Origin: Yaniella flava
Lineage (GTDB): Bacteria > Actinomycetota > Actinomycetes > Actinomycetales > Micrococcaceae
Assembly (NCBI RefSeq): GCF_039529295.1
Contig: NZ_BAAAMN010000014.1
Location: 1-64,000 of the forward strand
Length of the DNA: 64,000 nt
Direction of reading: 5' to 3'
Under the pieces are notes generated by a model, which searched no databases, had not been told where the DNA came from, and saw only the letters and a list, made by a program, of their open reading frames with translations. Shown in pieces: positions 8,477 to 15,131 of this stretch. Every line of letters starts with the position of its first letter. Positions within the stretch are counted from its first letter, which is position 1. The position numbers were made by a program, and so were the translations under genes.

Positions 8477-8980
8477 TTACAATGCGACCGCGCCGATGTC
8501 TCGGGCGATCTTTTCTTGTTGCTTTTCGACTTCGGATCGATAGTCTTCACGGATTTCGTCGGGCTGATCCTGCTGCCGGTTTTGTTTTTTCAGCAGCCGT
8601 TCAACGGGGCCTTGCAGGACACCTTCGGCTGCATCGAGGCGGTTCACGTCGATGACGGCTTGGACGGTGACGACCATGTATTCGGCTTGTTCGGCGTCAT
8701 CGGTGGGGTCAAGCGTCGCGTCGTCGGTTGTGGCATACGAGTTGACCGTGACCGTGCGATAAGAGGGGTTGTCGTGAGCATACGGGCTGAAGGAGCCGTT
8801 GGATGCCAGGTCTAAGATCGCTCGGACTTCGTGATAGTCAACGTCGTGGACTGCGCCCTGATGGTGTGCCGGCAGAACGGTTGTGCTGGCACCTTTGATG
8901 CCGCGGCGCGACATTTCCATTTGAGCATCAAGTCGTGCCGACTGGGTGGCGCTGTGATCGCGGTAGTCGTGTGCTGCCAT
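8477..8980 (-). CDS. Element paralogue family protein, 167 aa
   Basis: Begins MAAHDYRDHSATQ after a GAAGGA site; a GTG four codons earlier is an alternative start. The core has an acidic region, then TVTVNSYATTDDATLDP and AEYMVVTVQAVIDVNRLD, then a charged helical C-terminus. The same order (a TVN[LS]Y strand, an [HE]YMVVT strand with a V[IV][DN]-type continuation, a coiled coil) occurs in the genes at 9247 and 11466 and more loosely at 10868. I infer a paralogous family expanded in tandem. Function unknown. Confidence 0.7.
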   Translation of the reverse strand: MAAHDYRDHSATQSARLDAQMEMSRRGIKGASTTVLPAHHQGAVHDVDYHEVRAILDLASNGSFSPYAHDNPSYRTVTVNSYATTDDATLDPTDDAEQAEYMVVTVQAVIDVNRLDAAEGVLQGPVERLLKKQNRQQDQPDEIREDYRSEVEKQQEKIARDIGAVAL

Positions 8981-9005
8981 GAAGTCCTTCACTGTTGCGG
9001 CTTGT

Positions 9006-9086
9006 TCACATCATGTTGGCCGATGCGGTGGCAGGGTGCTCTCGGCGTGCACAAAGGCAATAGGTTGAAACCCTTGGCCGCGTCAT
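9006..9086 (-). CDS. Possible 26-residue leader peptide
   Basis: Short frame MTRPRVSTYCLCARREHPAT with AAAGGA six bases upstream, in the 240-base leader between the box at 9234 and the gene starting at 8980. A 13-codon frame overlaps its start by ATGA. It may be a leader or chance. Confidence 0.25.
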   Translation of the reverse strand: MTRPRVSTYCLCARREHPATASANMM

Positions 9087-9233
9087 GGAGTCCTTTCCGA
9101 TTGAGAAACGGTTGACCACCGCATCAGCCTGACCCTGGCACCAGACGGTAACTGCACTATCTGGCGCCTGTACCGAACAGCGGGTGTGCCATCTACTGCT
9201 CGGACAATGTTGAACTTGTGTTCTGCTTAGACA

Positions 9234-9241
9234 GTGTCCGG
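9234..9241 (-). promoter_or_regulatory. CCGGACAC box far from its gene
   Basis: Lies just after the stop of the 9247 gene and about 250 nt before the next start. The long leader holds only short frames. Confidence 0.55.
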
Positions 9242-9246
9242 CACGC

Positions 9247-9744
9247 TCACTCTTCCAATCCGAGGTCTTCGTCTAAAGCGTCGAGTTCGGCTTGGAGCTT
9301 GGCGCGACGGTCCAGTTTGGTCTGGCGCTGGCGTTCGGCATCTCGTTGGTCGGCCTTGGTGCCTATGATTTGGTAGACATCCTTGAAGATTTGCTCATGT
9401 TTTGCGCCAAGCATGTCTAAGTTGATAACCGCGGAGGCGGTGACCACCATGTAGTGGGCATTGTCTGGGTTTTCGGTGCCGTTGAGCACACCTTTGCGTT
9501 CACCGTAGAGGTTGACGGTGGTGGTGCGAATTGCGGGGCTTGGACTGGTTGTGTAATGGTCGTAGCTGATGTCGCCGAGCAACTGCATAACGGTCGTGTT
9601 GGCGATGTCCTTGACCTGACCGCTGCTATCGGGCTGCACCATGATTGGGGTGGAGTCATCATAGCCGTGGTACGCCTGTTCGATGATCTTGCCGATACCG
9701 TCAAAGCTGGTCCTGTATGGGGGATAAAATTCTTCTGCTTGCAT
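9247..9744 (-). CDS. Element paralogue family protein, 165 aa
   Basis: Begins MQAEEFYPPYRTSFDGIG. It has the family pattern TTTVNLYGERKGVLNGTENP then AHYMVVTASAVINLDML, and ends in a heptad-like charged coil (RRAKLQAELDALDEDLGLEE). The C-terminal coil closely resembles those of the 10868 and 11466 proteins, suggesting oligomers. The 5' leader (9745-9799) is nearly a copy of the one before the 10387 gene. Function unknown. Confidence 0.7.
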   Translation of the reverse strand: MQAEEFYPPYRTSFDGIGKIIEQAYHGYDDSTPIMVQPDSSGQVKDIANTTVMQLLGDISYDHYTTSPSPAIRTTTVNLYGERKGVLNGTENPDNAHYMVVTASAVINLDMLGAKHEQIFKDVYQIIGTKADQRDAERQRQTKLDRRAKLQAELDALDEDLGLEE

Positions 9745-9791
9745 CTGTTTGAACTCTCTATGCGGAGGTCGTTTTATGGTCTACTCAGGCT

Positions 9792-9799
9792 GTGTCCGG
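9792..9799 (-). promoter_or_regulatory. CCGGACAC box
   Basis: 47 nt upstream of ATG 9744, at the same distance as the duplicated leader at 10854. Confidence 0.65.
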
Positions 9800-9816
9800 C
9801 ACGACATAAACTTTGC

Positions 9817-9966
9817 TTATGAATCCGGTGTCCCAGGTTGGCGACGTTCTGGGCAGTGCTCACCGCGCTGGTGGGTTGGCATACCTCCGCTGCGCCAGTG
9901 ACGGTATCGGCAATGTTCGGCAAAACACCAGGTGCCATCGTTGATCTCAGGGGTCCTCTTGGCCAC
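9817..9966 (-). CDS. Possible Cys/His-rich small protein, 49 aa
   Basis: GTG start overlapping the end of the 9947 gene by 20 bases. The product contains WCFAEHCRYRHW, then THQRGEHCPE, a spacing of Cys and His that could bind a metal. There is no clear ribosome site. Plausible but weak. Confidence 0.35.
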   Translation of the reverse strand: MAKRTPEINDGTWCFAEHCRYRHWRSGGMPTHQRGEHCPERRQPGTPDS

Positions 9967-10120
9967 ATTCGTGCTCGATGATATGTCTGATGGTGGCAGC
10001 CATATCTCGCACATCTGCAGAATAGGCTGAGTTATCACCACTGTTGCGCTCCATATCGGCGACACTGGCTTTGATAGCTTGCAGTGCACTTGCCGCCCGA
10101 TCACCATTAGTTATCGGCAT
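9947..10120 (-). CDS. Small hypothetical protein, 57 aa
   Basis: Starts MPITNGDRAASALQAIKAS after a GGGAGG site that overlaps the end of the gene upstream (stop 10125-10127), so the two are in one operon and probably coupled. Mostly helical and acidic, ending HIIEHECGQEDP. No family recognised. Confidence 0.55.
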   Translation of the reverse strand: MPITNGDRAASALQAIKASVADMERNSGDNSAYSADVRDMAATIRHIIEHECGQEDP

Positions 10121-10124
10121 CTTC

Positions 10125-10358
10125 TTAAACCTCCCAGAAATAGTGCTCACACGGTTCCCGGTCACCTTCCAGGCCGGGGGCGTCTTGTCCGTAGTGGGGG
10201 TGTCGGACGGTCTGGAGACGTTGATTGTCGCGGCCCCAGGTGGTTTCGACTCGTGGGTCGCCGTACACTCCGTATGCGTCGGTCAAAGTGGTTTCGATAC
10301 ACCATTGGGTGTGACCGCCAAGCAGTTCGTCGGCCTCGGGGCAGGGTATTTTTCTCAT
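10125..10358 (-). CDS. Small hypothetical protein, 77 aa
   Basis: Begins MRKIPCPEADELLGGHTQW and ends DREPCEHYFWEV. Rich in Trp, Tyr and His, with three Cys; no known domain. The ATG is 9 bases from the box, which makes it the first gene of a small operon with the gene at 9947. Its leaderless-type start supports it being real despite its size. Confidence 0.65.
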   Translation of the reverse strand: MRKIPCPEADELLGGHTQWCIETTLTDAYGVYGDPRVETTWGRDNQRLQTVRHPHYGQDAPGLEGDREPCEHYFWEV

Positions 10359-10367
10359 GCCTTCAAT

Positions 10368-10375
10368 GTGTCCGG
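10368..10375 (-). promoter_or_regulatory. CCGGACAC box
   Basis: Ends 9 nt before ATG 10358. Confidence 0.75.
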
Positions 10376-10386
10376 CATTGAGGCGT

Positions 10387-10806
10387 CTAGTGATTGGCGC
10401 CCCCTGGTTGATAGGGGTCTTCGATACCTGGATAGAGGAATCGTGGGTCGGTGGTAGGTTGCAGCCCCGTTGCTTCTGCGATGGCTGACCATGCCCAGTA
10501 TTCTGCTCTGGCCGCAGATGCCACCTGCTCTACCTGTCGCTTTGCCTCGTTTTCGATAGCCTTTGCGATGCGTGTCGCGATCAAGGATTCTGGCACTTCG
10601 GTGGCAACTGTCATCGACAAGCCAGGCTGACCTGCTGCCAGTTCATTGGCGTGCTGCTTGATCAGTCGTGTGAGGTCGCCGATAAGTAGCCGTGCAATGT
10701 CTTCTACCTGCTGTTGCGCTGCTTCGTCGTGCAGCCATGATCGCAAAGCTTTGGGGTTGCGCCGTGCACGAAGTCGAGGTTCGGTTGTTGGTATCTCATA
10801 ATCCAT
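10387..10806 (-). CDS. Hypothetical protein, 139 aa
   Basis: Begins MDYEIPTTEPRLRARRNPKA. Mainly helical with many Ala, Glu and Arg; contains WLHDEAAQQQVEDIARLLIG and a Trp-rich segment EYWAWSAIAEATG, ending DPYQPGGANH. No family recognised. Its leader (10807-10861) nearly repeats that of the 9247 gene, including CGCATAGAGAGTTC just before the ATG, so the leader has been duplicated and may carry regulation. Confidence 0.65.
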   Translation of the reverse strand: MDYEIPTTEPRLRARRNPKALRSWLHDEAAQQQVEDIARLLIGDLTRLIKQHANELAAGQPGLSMTVATEVPESLIATRIAKAIENEAKRQVEQVASAARAEYWAWSAIAEATGLQPTTDPRFLYPGIEDPYQPGGANH

Positions 10807-10853
10807 TTGTTGGAACTCTCTATGCGGGGGTCGTTGTGTGCTCTACCCAGACT

Positions 10854-10861
10854 GTGTCCGG
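10854..10861 (-). promoter_or_regulatory. CCGGACAC box
   Basis: 47 nt upstream of ATG 10806, in a leader duplicated from 9745-9799. Confidence 0.65.
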
Positions 10862-10867
10862 CACGAC

Positions 10868-11407
10868 CTATGGCTGGCGTTCCAAGTCTTCGTACAGGGC
10901 ATCCATCTGCTGTTGGAGTTCGGCCATTTCGTTAAAAATCTCCTGGCGGCGGTAGTTTCTTTTGCCACGCCAGCGGTCGTATTGAACAACGATAAAGATG
11001 ACCCCTAGGCGATAATCATCCTGCTTGGCGAAGTCTTCACTGACCTGTTGCTTAATTTGATCTATCGCCTGCGCCATGCTGAGAGTGGCTGGCTCTGACA
11101 CGTTCCTGTGATCAAGGTGCACGAGAACATTCAGCGGCCATGCCTCGCCACGTTTTGGTGGGCGCCAGGGGGCAATGAATTCCAAAGAGTCCACTTTAAC
11201 GTTTTCTGCATTTTCTGTGGCATCGACTTCGATGAACGAATCGTCAAGACCTGCGTAGACGACCATGAAGCCAAGCTCATCCCGAATCTCTCTACGAGTC
11301 AGTCCAGCGGTCACGCTGTAGTCCAGGGGCAGGGTGTCAGAGCCCCTTGCTACGATATTTTCGCCAATACGCATGGCCGCTTGGACGGAGAAGTGTGGTG
11401 ATCCCAT
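10868..11407 (-). CDS. Element paralogue family protein, divergent, 179 aa
   Basis: Begins MGSPHFSVQAAMRIGENIVA after GGGGAGCC. The middle WPLNVLVHLDHRNVSEP and YRLGVIFIVVQYDRWRG occupy the places of the two beta strands seen in the 9247 and 11466 proteins. The C-terminus is the same kind of coil (FNEMAELQQQMDALYEDLER). I infer distant paralogy. Function unknown. Confidence 0.65.
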   Translation of the reverse strand: MGSPHFSVQAAMRIGENIVARGSDTLPLDYSVTAGLTRREIRDELGFMVVYAGLDDSFIEVDATENAENVKVDSLEFIAPWRPPKRGEAWPLNVLVHLDHRNVSEPATLSMAQAIDQIKQQVSEDFAKQDDYRLGVIFIVVQYDRWRGKRNYRRQEIFNEMAELQQQMDALYEDLERQP

Positions 11408-11452
11408 GTTGGCTCCCCTGTGGGTGGTGAGTTTTTGCGTTCTACTATCAGC

Positions 11453-11460
11453 GTGTCCGG
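11453..11460 (-). promoter_or_regulatory. CCGGACAC box
   Basis: 45 nt upstream of ATG 11407, which has a GGGGAG site. Confidence 0.7.
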
Positions 11461-11465
11461 CAGGG

Positions 11466-11942
11466 CTATGAGTTGTGTGCTTCCATGTTCAGCTCCCGCT
11501 GCTGTTCGATTTCCTCATCGAGTGCAGCACGTTGTTCTTCAAGCTTTTTTAGTCGAGGAAACGAAAGAATCTGGTCGATCAGGTCTTGGACTTCATCGGT
11601 GTGGTCGTCATTGTCGAGATCGACGACCAACTGCTGCGTGATGACCACATATCTGGCCTCATCGATGTCTTCTACGACGTCTTTTAGCGGTTCAAGCCCT
11701 TTGCGCCCCTCTGCGTAGAGGTGTGCTGTAGCGACTTGGTTGACGGTCTCCATAGCCATGTTGCTGGCGTCGATTTCATCGTGCAGTCGCATCACCGCAG
11801 GTTTTGGAACACCATCCATCTGACCACGGTCATCGACATGGAACAGTGGCACTTTGCCGATGCCCTCTGATCCCTTATCAGTTGCCTGATGCAAGAGGTC
11901 CTGGGCATCACGATCTTCAATGTGCATAATGAGCGATGGCAT
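11466..11942 (-). CDS. Element paralogue family protein, 158 aa
   Basis: Begins MPSLIMHIEDRDAQDLLHQA after AGGAGTG. Shares ATAHLYAEGRKGLEPL, then ARYVVITQQLVVDLDNDD, then a C-terminal coil (LKKLEEQRAALDEEIEQQ) with the 9247 protein. The Arg-Lys-Gly turn (GRKG here, ERKG there) is a shared detail. Function unknown; member of the tandem family at 8.5-11.9 kb. Confidence 0.7.
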   Translation of the reverse strand: MPSLIMHIEDRDAQDLLHQATDKGSEGIGKVPLFHVDDRGQMDGVPKPAVMRLHDEIDASNMAMETVNQVATAHLYAEGRKGLEPLKDVVEDIDEARYVVITQQLVVDLDNDDHTDEVQDLIDQILSFPRLKKLEEQRAALDEEIEQQRELNMEAHNS

Positions 11943-11983
11943 GAAACACTCCTAAAACGTGTTGACGATGTTCTGTTGCTACT

Positions 11984-11991
11984 GTGTCCGG
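11984..11991 (-). promoter_or_regulatory. CCGGACAC box
   Basis: 41 nt upstream of ATG 11942, which has an AGGAGTG site. Confidence 0.7.
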
Positions 11992-11996
11992 CAGGG

Positions 11997-12500
11997 CTAT
12001 GTACGTTGCGATTTACTTTCATTCCATGCGGCTACAATCTCTGCTCGGGTGGGGGCTCGGCCAATCTTCACGGCAAGTTCGCGTCGAATATCATCGAGTG
12101 CACTGCCTCGGGCGACTGGTGGGGGTGGTGTGTTGGCGGTGACGCTATGGGACTGGTTCGTATTTGAGCACTCCAACCGCACCTGTTCTAAAACTGCATG
12201 TTCAAATGAGCCGATGTATTCCGCTTTTTCAGGGTGATTCTGGCAATCTGTAACGATTTTGATGATCATTTTCCGGGTGATGTGATCAATCGTTTTGGCA
12301 TCAACACTGCCGGGCTGCTCACTGATGGCTAAGCGTGCCTTGCGGCAGACGGCATTGATCCATGGTGAGAAGACTTCAAACCAGGTATCGGTAGCCTCGG
12401 GACGCAGTGCTGAGCGCAGGGCGATGATGTCACGGAGGCCGGCAAGTGGGTCAAAGTGATTGAACGTTGTGTTCTGCGATGTGCTGTCTGAATGTGTCAT
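11997..12500 (-). CDS. Hypothetical protein with a sigma-region-3-like end, 167 aa
   Basis: Begins MTHSDSTSQNTT. The body (about 20-110) is helical with FSPWINAVCRKARLAIS and IDHITRKMIIKIVTDCQ. The end has RRELAVKIGRAPTRAEIVAA, which resembles the start of sigma-70 region 3 (a GRxPTxxEI pattern). No region 4 helix-turn-helix follows. It could be a degenerate or anti-sigma-like protein, or the likeness may be chance. The ATG is 9 bases from the box; another ATG two codons earlier would leave only 3 bases. Candidate regulator for the box network; low certainty. Confidence 0.6.
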   Translation of the reverse strand: MTHSDSTSQNTTFNHFDPLAGLRDIIALRSALRPEATDTWFEVFSPWINAVCRKARLAISEQPGSVDAKTIDHITRKMIIKIVTDCQNHPEKAEYIGSFEHAVLEQVRLECSNTNQSHSVTANTPPPPVARGSALDDIRRELAVKIGRAPTRAEIVAAWNESKSQRT

Positions 12501-12509
12501 AGCCATGCA

Positions 12510-12517
12510 GTGTCCGG
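12510..12517 (-). promoter_or_regulatory. CCGGACAC box
   Basis: Ends 9 nt before ATG 12500; CATGTCC lies 16 bases upstream, a possible weak half-site. Confidence 0.75.
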
Positions 12518-12623
12518 CAGACGTGTAGGCTCTGGACATGTATAAAAACTTGTGCATTTTTTACACGTTCAACTGATGTGTCAAAACAATATACATGTGC
12601 ATGATGGCATCGGCCTGTTGAGG

Positions 12624-13019
12624 CTATTTTCGCATGATCGATACAAGTGGCATGAAAATAGCAGCTGAAACAATTGCAATGACAAATAGCGTGTTCCTTG
12701 CGGTCTCGTCGCCATAAGATTCCTGAATGCCACCGATGAGATGAGCCATGGCGCCAATCATCCCAACACAAAACAGCACAAGGCCAAAGATTATGAGCAG
12801 CCGACGATATAGAATCCTCCCCTGAGCTCTTCGGTCTGCATCTTCCCCATATTTTTCAATATCCTCTTCTGATACGCCGACTGGCTTTGCGACGTTGAGA
12901 AAAGTGATGCTAATACTGAGCACCAGCCCTAACCCAGCGATGATCAGAAACTTCGTTGTTGTCATGGCATGGATGTCCATGAATTCTGCAATATCCACCC
13001 TGAATGACTCCGTTTTCAT
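12624..13019 (-). CDS. Three-helix membrane protein, 131 aa
   Basis: After a polar start (MKTESFRVDIAEFMD) come TTTKFLIIAGLGLVLSISIT, a charged loop (EEDIEKYGEDADRRAQGR), LLIIFGLVLFCVGMIGAMAH and LFVIAIVSAAIFMPLVSIM. An AGGAC site precedes the ATG; MTTTKF is an alternative start. The box is 63 bases upstream. No family recognised. Confidence 0.65.
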   Translation of the reverse strand: MKTESFRVDIAEFMDIHAMTTTKFLIIAGLGLVLSISITFLNVAKPVGVSEEDIEKYGEDADRRAQGRILYRRLLIIFGLVLFCVGMIGAMAHLIGGIQESYGDETARNTLFVIAIVSAAIFMPLVSIMRK

Positions 13020-13082
13020 GCAGTCCTGTGAGGGGCTTTAGCTCCACCCCACCCCAACTGATGTGCACTGTATATCACTACA

Positions 13083-13090
13083 GTGTCCGG
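13083..13090 (-). promoter_or_regulatory. CCGGACAC box
   Basis: 63 nt upstream of ATG 13019, immediately after a hairpin on the minus strand. Confidence 0.65.
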
Positions 13091-13092
13091 CA

Positions 13093-13130
13093 GTGCAACA
13101 CCTGGAGACTGGTGTCCCCAGGTGTTGCAC
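13093..13130 (-). terminator. Perfect 13-bp hairpin beside the box
   Basis: GTGCAACACCTGG pairs with CCAGGTGTTGCAC; the loop contains a copy of the half-site (GGACACCAGT). No T run follows, so it may act as a regulatory structure instead of a terminator. Confidence 0.6.
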
Positions 13131-13255
13131 TCTAGAAACAACAAAGCCACAGAGGACATCATGTGGCTGGATGTGTTTGGTGCTAATCCTAAATGCCCCG
13201 ACCTTGAAAGACTTTGCTCAGACGCCCTCGCACCGCTGATTTGAAACGCATAGCC

Positions 13256-13693
13256 TTATCCCATGCCGATGGTTGATCTACCTGGTGCGGTGCCAACTGC
13301 TGGGGTTCCGCACTGCTCAAACTCAACCCCGTCGACTTCAGCGTCAGTCTTAGCGTGTTGCAGTGCGGCAATCAGCACCTCAATATCTTCGATATCAAAT
13401 GGCATCGCCCCGTAGCCCGGGATGGTGAGCGTGACGGTGTTCGCACTATGGCTGACATGCAGCGTGTCGCCCTCACGGTCCTCGACAGCCCAGGGAATAG
13501 GTGGGTCCAGACGTTTGATGTCACCAACGACGTTTTCCGGGTAGACCTTGGTTCGGTTCGCAAGGATCAAATGGGTCTCGTGCACCTGATCAACCAGGCG
13601 GTTCTTCCAGTATCGACCTTTGACACCAGGTTGCTTGTGGAAATACCCGATGGTGTCACCGGGGCGGACTTGTTCAAATGCAATGATGGTCAT
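13256..13693 (-). CDS. Hypothetical protein, 145 aa
   Basis: Begins MTIIAFEQVRPGDTIGYFHK, a beta-rich opening that recalls small barrel folds. The middle has GDTLHVSHSANTVTLTIPG and an acidic helix DIEDIEVLIAALQHAK. No family recognised and no catalytic motif seen. The start is the ATG 9 bases after the box. A very strong hairpin separates it from the exonuclease gene upstream. Confidence 0.7.
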   Translation of the reverse strand: MTIIAFEQVRPGDTIGYFHKQPGVKGRYWKNRLVDQVHETHLILANRTKVYPENVVGDIKRLDPPIPWAVEDREGDTLHVSHSANTVTLTIPGYGAMPFDIEDIEVLIAALQHAKTDAEVDGVEFEQCGTPAVGTAPGRSTIGMG

Positions 13694-13702
13694 AGCCGGT
13701 CA

Positions 13703-13710
13703 GTGTCCGG
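13703..13710 (-). promoter_or_regulatory. CCGGACAC box
   Basis: Ends 9 nt before ATG 13693 and begins 3 bases from a 17-bp hairpin. Confidence 0.75.
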
Positions 13711-13713
13711 CAT

Positions 13714-13758
13714 ACACAAGCGCCAGGCAGATCATCGGTGCCTGCCTGGCGCTTGTGT
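13714..13758 (-). terminator. Perfect 17-bp hairpin
   Basis: ACACAAGCGCCAGGCAG pairs fully with CTGCCTGGCGCTTGTGT around an 11-base loop. It sits between the exonuclease stop and the next box, so it probably insulates the two units. There is no T run. Confidence 0.75.
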
Positions 13759-13810
13759 CGTGCTTACCCTCGAAAACGGAGACCGCTATCCGCGTAGCTC
13801 CGCCACTAGA

Positions 13811-14389
13811 TTAGCCGGCCTGTGGTGCTAATGCACCGTTGATGCCTTGGCGAATGTGTTTGGCCACGGCGATAGAGCGTCGCAAGTCAGAGACTGCACG
13901 GTGGTCAGAGGGCATGGTGTCATCTGGATTCAGACTTTCCAAGCTGGTGGATCGGGTGACGAACTGATCCAGGCTGGTGACGTCGATGCTGCGATAGTGC
14001 AGTGCTGCTAGCAGGGCTGGGGTGTGATGAGCCGTCCACACTCGGTCAAAAGTGATGGAGTTACCGGCCAGCATGGGTTTGAATTCGGTGCCGCAGTGAC
14101 AGTGAATGTAGTTCACCGCATCGAATTCAACTTGGACCAGTGGAGCGCCTTCACCGTCATCAATGGCTGCAATAAGGCCATTGACAGTGTGCATATCGGT
14201 CACAAAATCGTTCATAACAGTCTTCCACTGGGCGGTGGCTGGTCGAACGATTTGGGAGAACGGTTCTGCGATTTCGTTGAGCTCGTTATCCGTGATGATG
14301 ATAGCAATCTCTAGCAAGTGTCCGTTTGTTTCATCAAGGCCGGTGGTTTCGGTGTCAAGCCAGGCAATACGATCTGGGTGAGCTGACAT
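13811..14389 (-). CDS. DEDD-family exonuclease, oligoribonuclease-like, 192 aa
   Basis: Contains the three exonuclease motifs of the DnaQ/oligoribonuclease fold: AWLDTETTGLDE near the start (Exo I, Asp and Glu), MLAGNSITFDRVWTAHHTP in the middle (Exo II, Asp), and DHRAVSDLRRSI near the end (Exo III, His and Asp, DEDDh type). The layout is close to oligoribonuclease, which degrades 2-5-nt RNA, but an insert (about 70-110, with HCHCGTEF) is atypical and could bind metal. The start MSAHPDR follows AGGAG. It is coupled to the gene at 14412, whose box probably drives both. Confidence 0.8.
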   Translation of the reverse strand: MSAHPDRIAWLDTETTGLDETNGHLLEIAIIITDNELNEIAEPFSQIVRPATAQWKTVMNDFVTDMHTVNGLIAAIDDGEGAPLVQVEFDAVNYIHCHCGTEFKPMLAGNSITFDRVWTAHHTPALLAALHYRSIDVTSLDQFVTRSTSLESLNPDDTMPSDHRAVSDLRRSIAVAKHIRQGINGALAPQAG

Positions 14390-14411
14390 AAGCGGATTCT
14401 CCTGACAGAAG

Positions 14412-14744
14412 TTAGTCGAGCACAGTGATGCGTGCGGATTTTGCTGGGTCGAATATGACGTTTTCAGCATGGGCGATTAACTGCGCGTAATTGTAAGCTT
14501 CTTGGGTTTGTGAGGCTTCAAAAACGGCAGCTGTGCCGGTGTAGTGCTGGGTTGTCCAGACCTCCACTGCAACTTCGTCATCAAATGAAGTGACGACATA
14601 ATGCGGTGGACAGCCCACGTCGACAAGCTTGTGGGCATCTTCGTTTTTGGGCTTGACCAAGCGACCGCCATCACGGTAAATGTCGGTGGTCTCACCGAGT
14701 TCGGGTTCAATAATCCTGTATTTTGGCTTCATGGTCTTGGTCAT
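14412..14744 (-). CDS. Hypothetical protein, 110 aa
   Basis: Begins MTKTMKPKYRIIEPELGETT and contains DVGCPPHYVVTSFDDEVAVE and VWTTQHYTGTAAVFEAS, a beta-rich pattern without a recognised family. The ATG is 9 bases from the box. It is followed after 22 bases by the exonuclease gene, so the two are probably one operon. Confidence 0.7.
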   Translation of the reverse strand: MTKTMKPKYRIIEPELGETTDIYRDGGRLVKPKNEDAHKLVDVGCPPHYVVTSFDDEVAVEVWTTQHYTGTAAVFEASQTQEAYNYAQLIAHAENVIFDPAKSARITVLD

Positions 14745-14753
14745 ACTCTGTCA

Positions 14754-14761
14754 GTGTCCGG
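14754..14761 (-). promoter_or_regulatory. CCGGACAC box with half-site
   Basis: Ends 9 nt before ATG 14744; an inverted partner lies at 14780-14786, 18 bases upstream. Confidence 0.75.
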
Positions 14762-14810
14762 CACCAGGCTAGCCGAAAGGGACACCAGAATCCTCGACGC
14801 CACGCAGCGA

Positions 14811-15131
14811 TCAGTGCCGAGCCAGTGACGTTGGATCAGGGCTTTTCCCTTCATCATGTACCGGCTGTACTAGCTTCAGTTGGTCTTGCGCAAGGTCACC
14901 TCCACCTCTTGACTTCCTCCCCACGGATAAATCCGGGGGATTTCTCGGGGGTCTACCGGGTAATTGGGCGTCCTTTTTCTGCTGACGCTTCGACTTTGCT
15001 AGCACTTGTTCAGCGCGCTGCCGGAAGCGTTGCTCATCACCGCTTTGGTCGAGAATGGCTTGTCGCTCAGCAAAGGCTTGATCAACAGTCATCAAGCGGA
15101 CGGATACTGGGGCTTGGTTTGTATAGGCCAT
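14811..15131 (-). CDS. Hypothetical protein with an IS-end-derived C-terminus, 106 aa
   Basis: Begins MAYTNQAPVSVRLMTVDQAF; the first 60 residues are charged and helical (QRFRQRAEQVLAKSKRQQKK). The segment PGRPPRNPPDLSVGRKSR is encoded by sequence typical of the right end of an IS200/IS605 element, so the original C-terminus was replaced. The start is the ATG 9 bases from a variant box (CCGGGCAC). It overlaps the end of the PerM-like gene by about 40 bases. Function unknown. Confidence 0.55.
   Translation of the reverse strand: MAYTNQAPVSVRLMTVDQAFAERQAILDQSGDEQRFRQRAEQVLAKSKRQQKKDAQLPGRPPRNPPDLSVGRKSRGGGDLAQDQLKLVQPVHDEGKSPDPTSLARH
14905..14948 (-). mobile_element. Solitary IS200/IS605-type right end
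   Basis: The minus strand reads CCCCCGAGAAATCCCCCGG, a short hairpin (CCCCGG/CCGTGGGG region) and GGGAGGAAGTCAAG. This closely matches the end beside tnpB at 45056-45097 (GGGAGAGGAAGTCAA). No transposase gene is near; it is a remnant. Confidence 0.65.

Noticed and set aside
9825..9832. GGTGTCCC near 9825 as a half-site for the box at 9792
   Set aside because: It has the wrong orientation relative to the other pairs and lies within a possible small gene.
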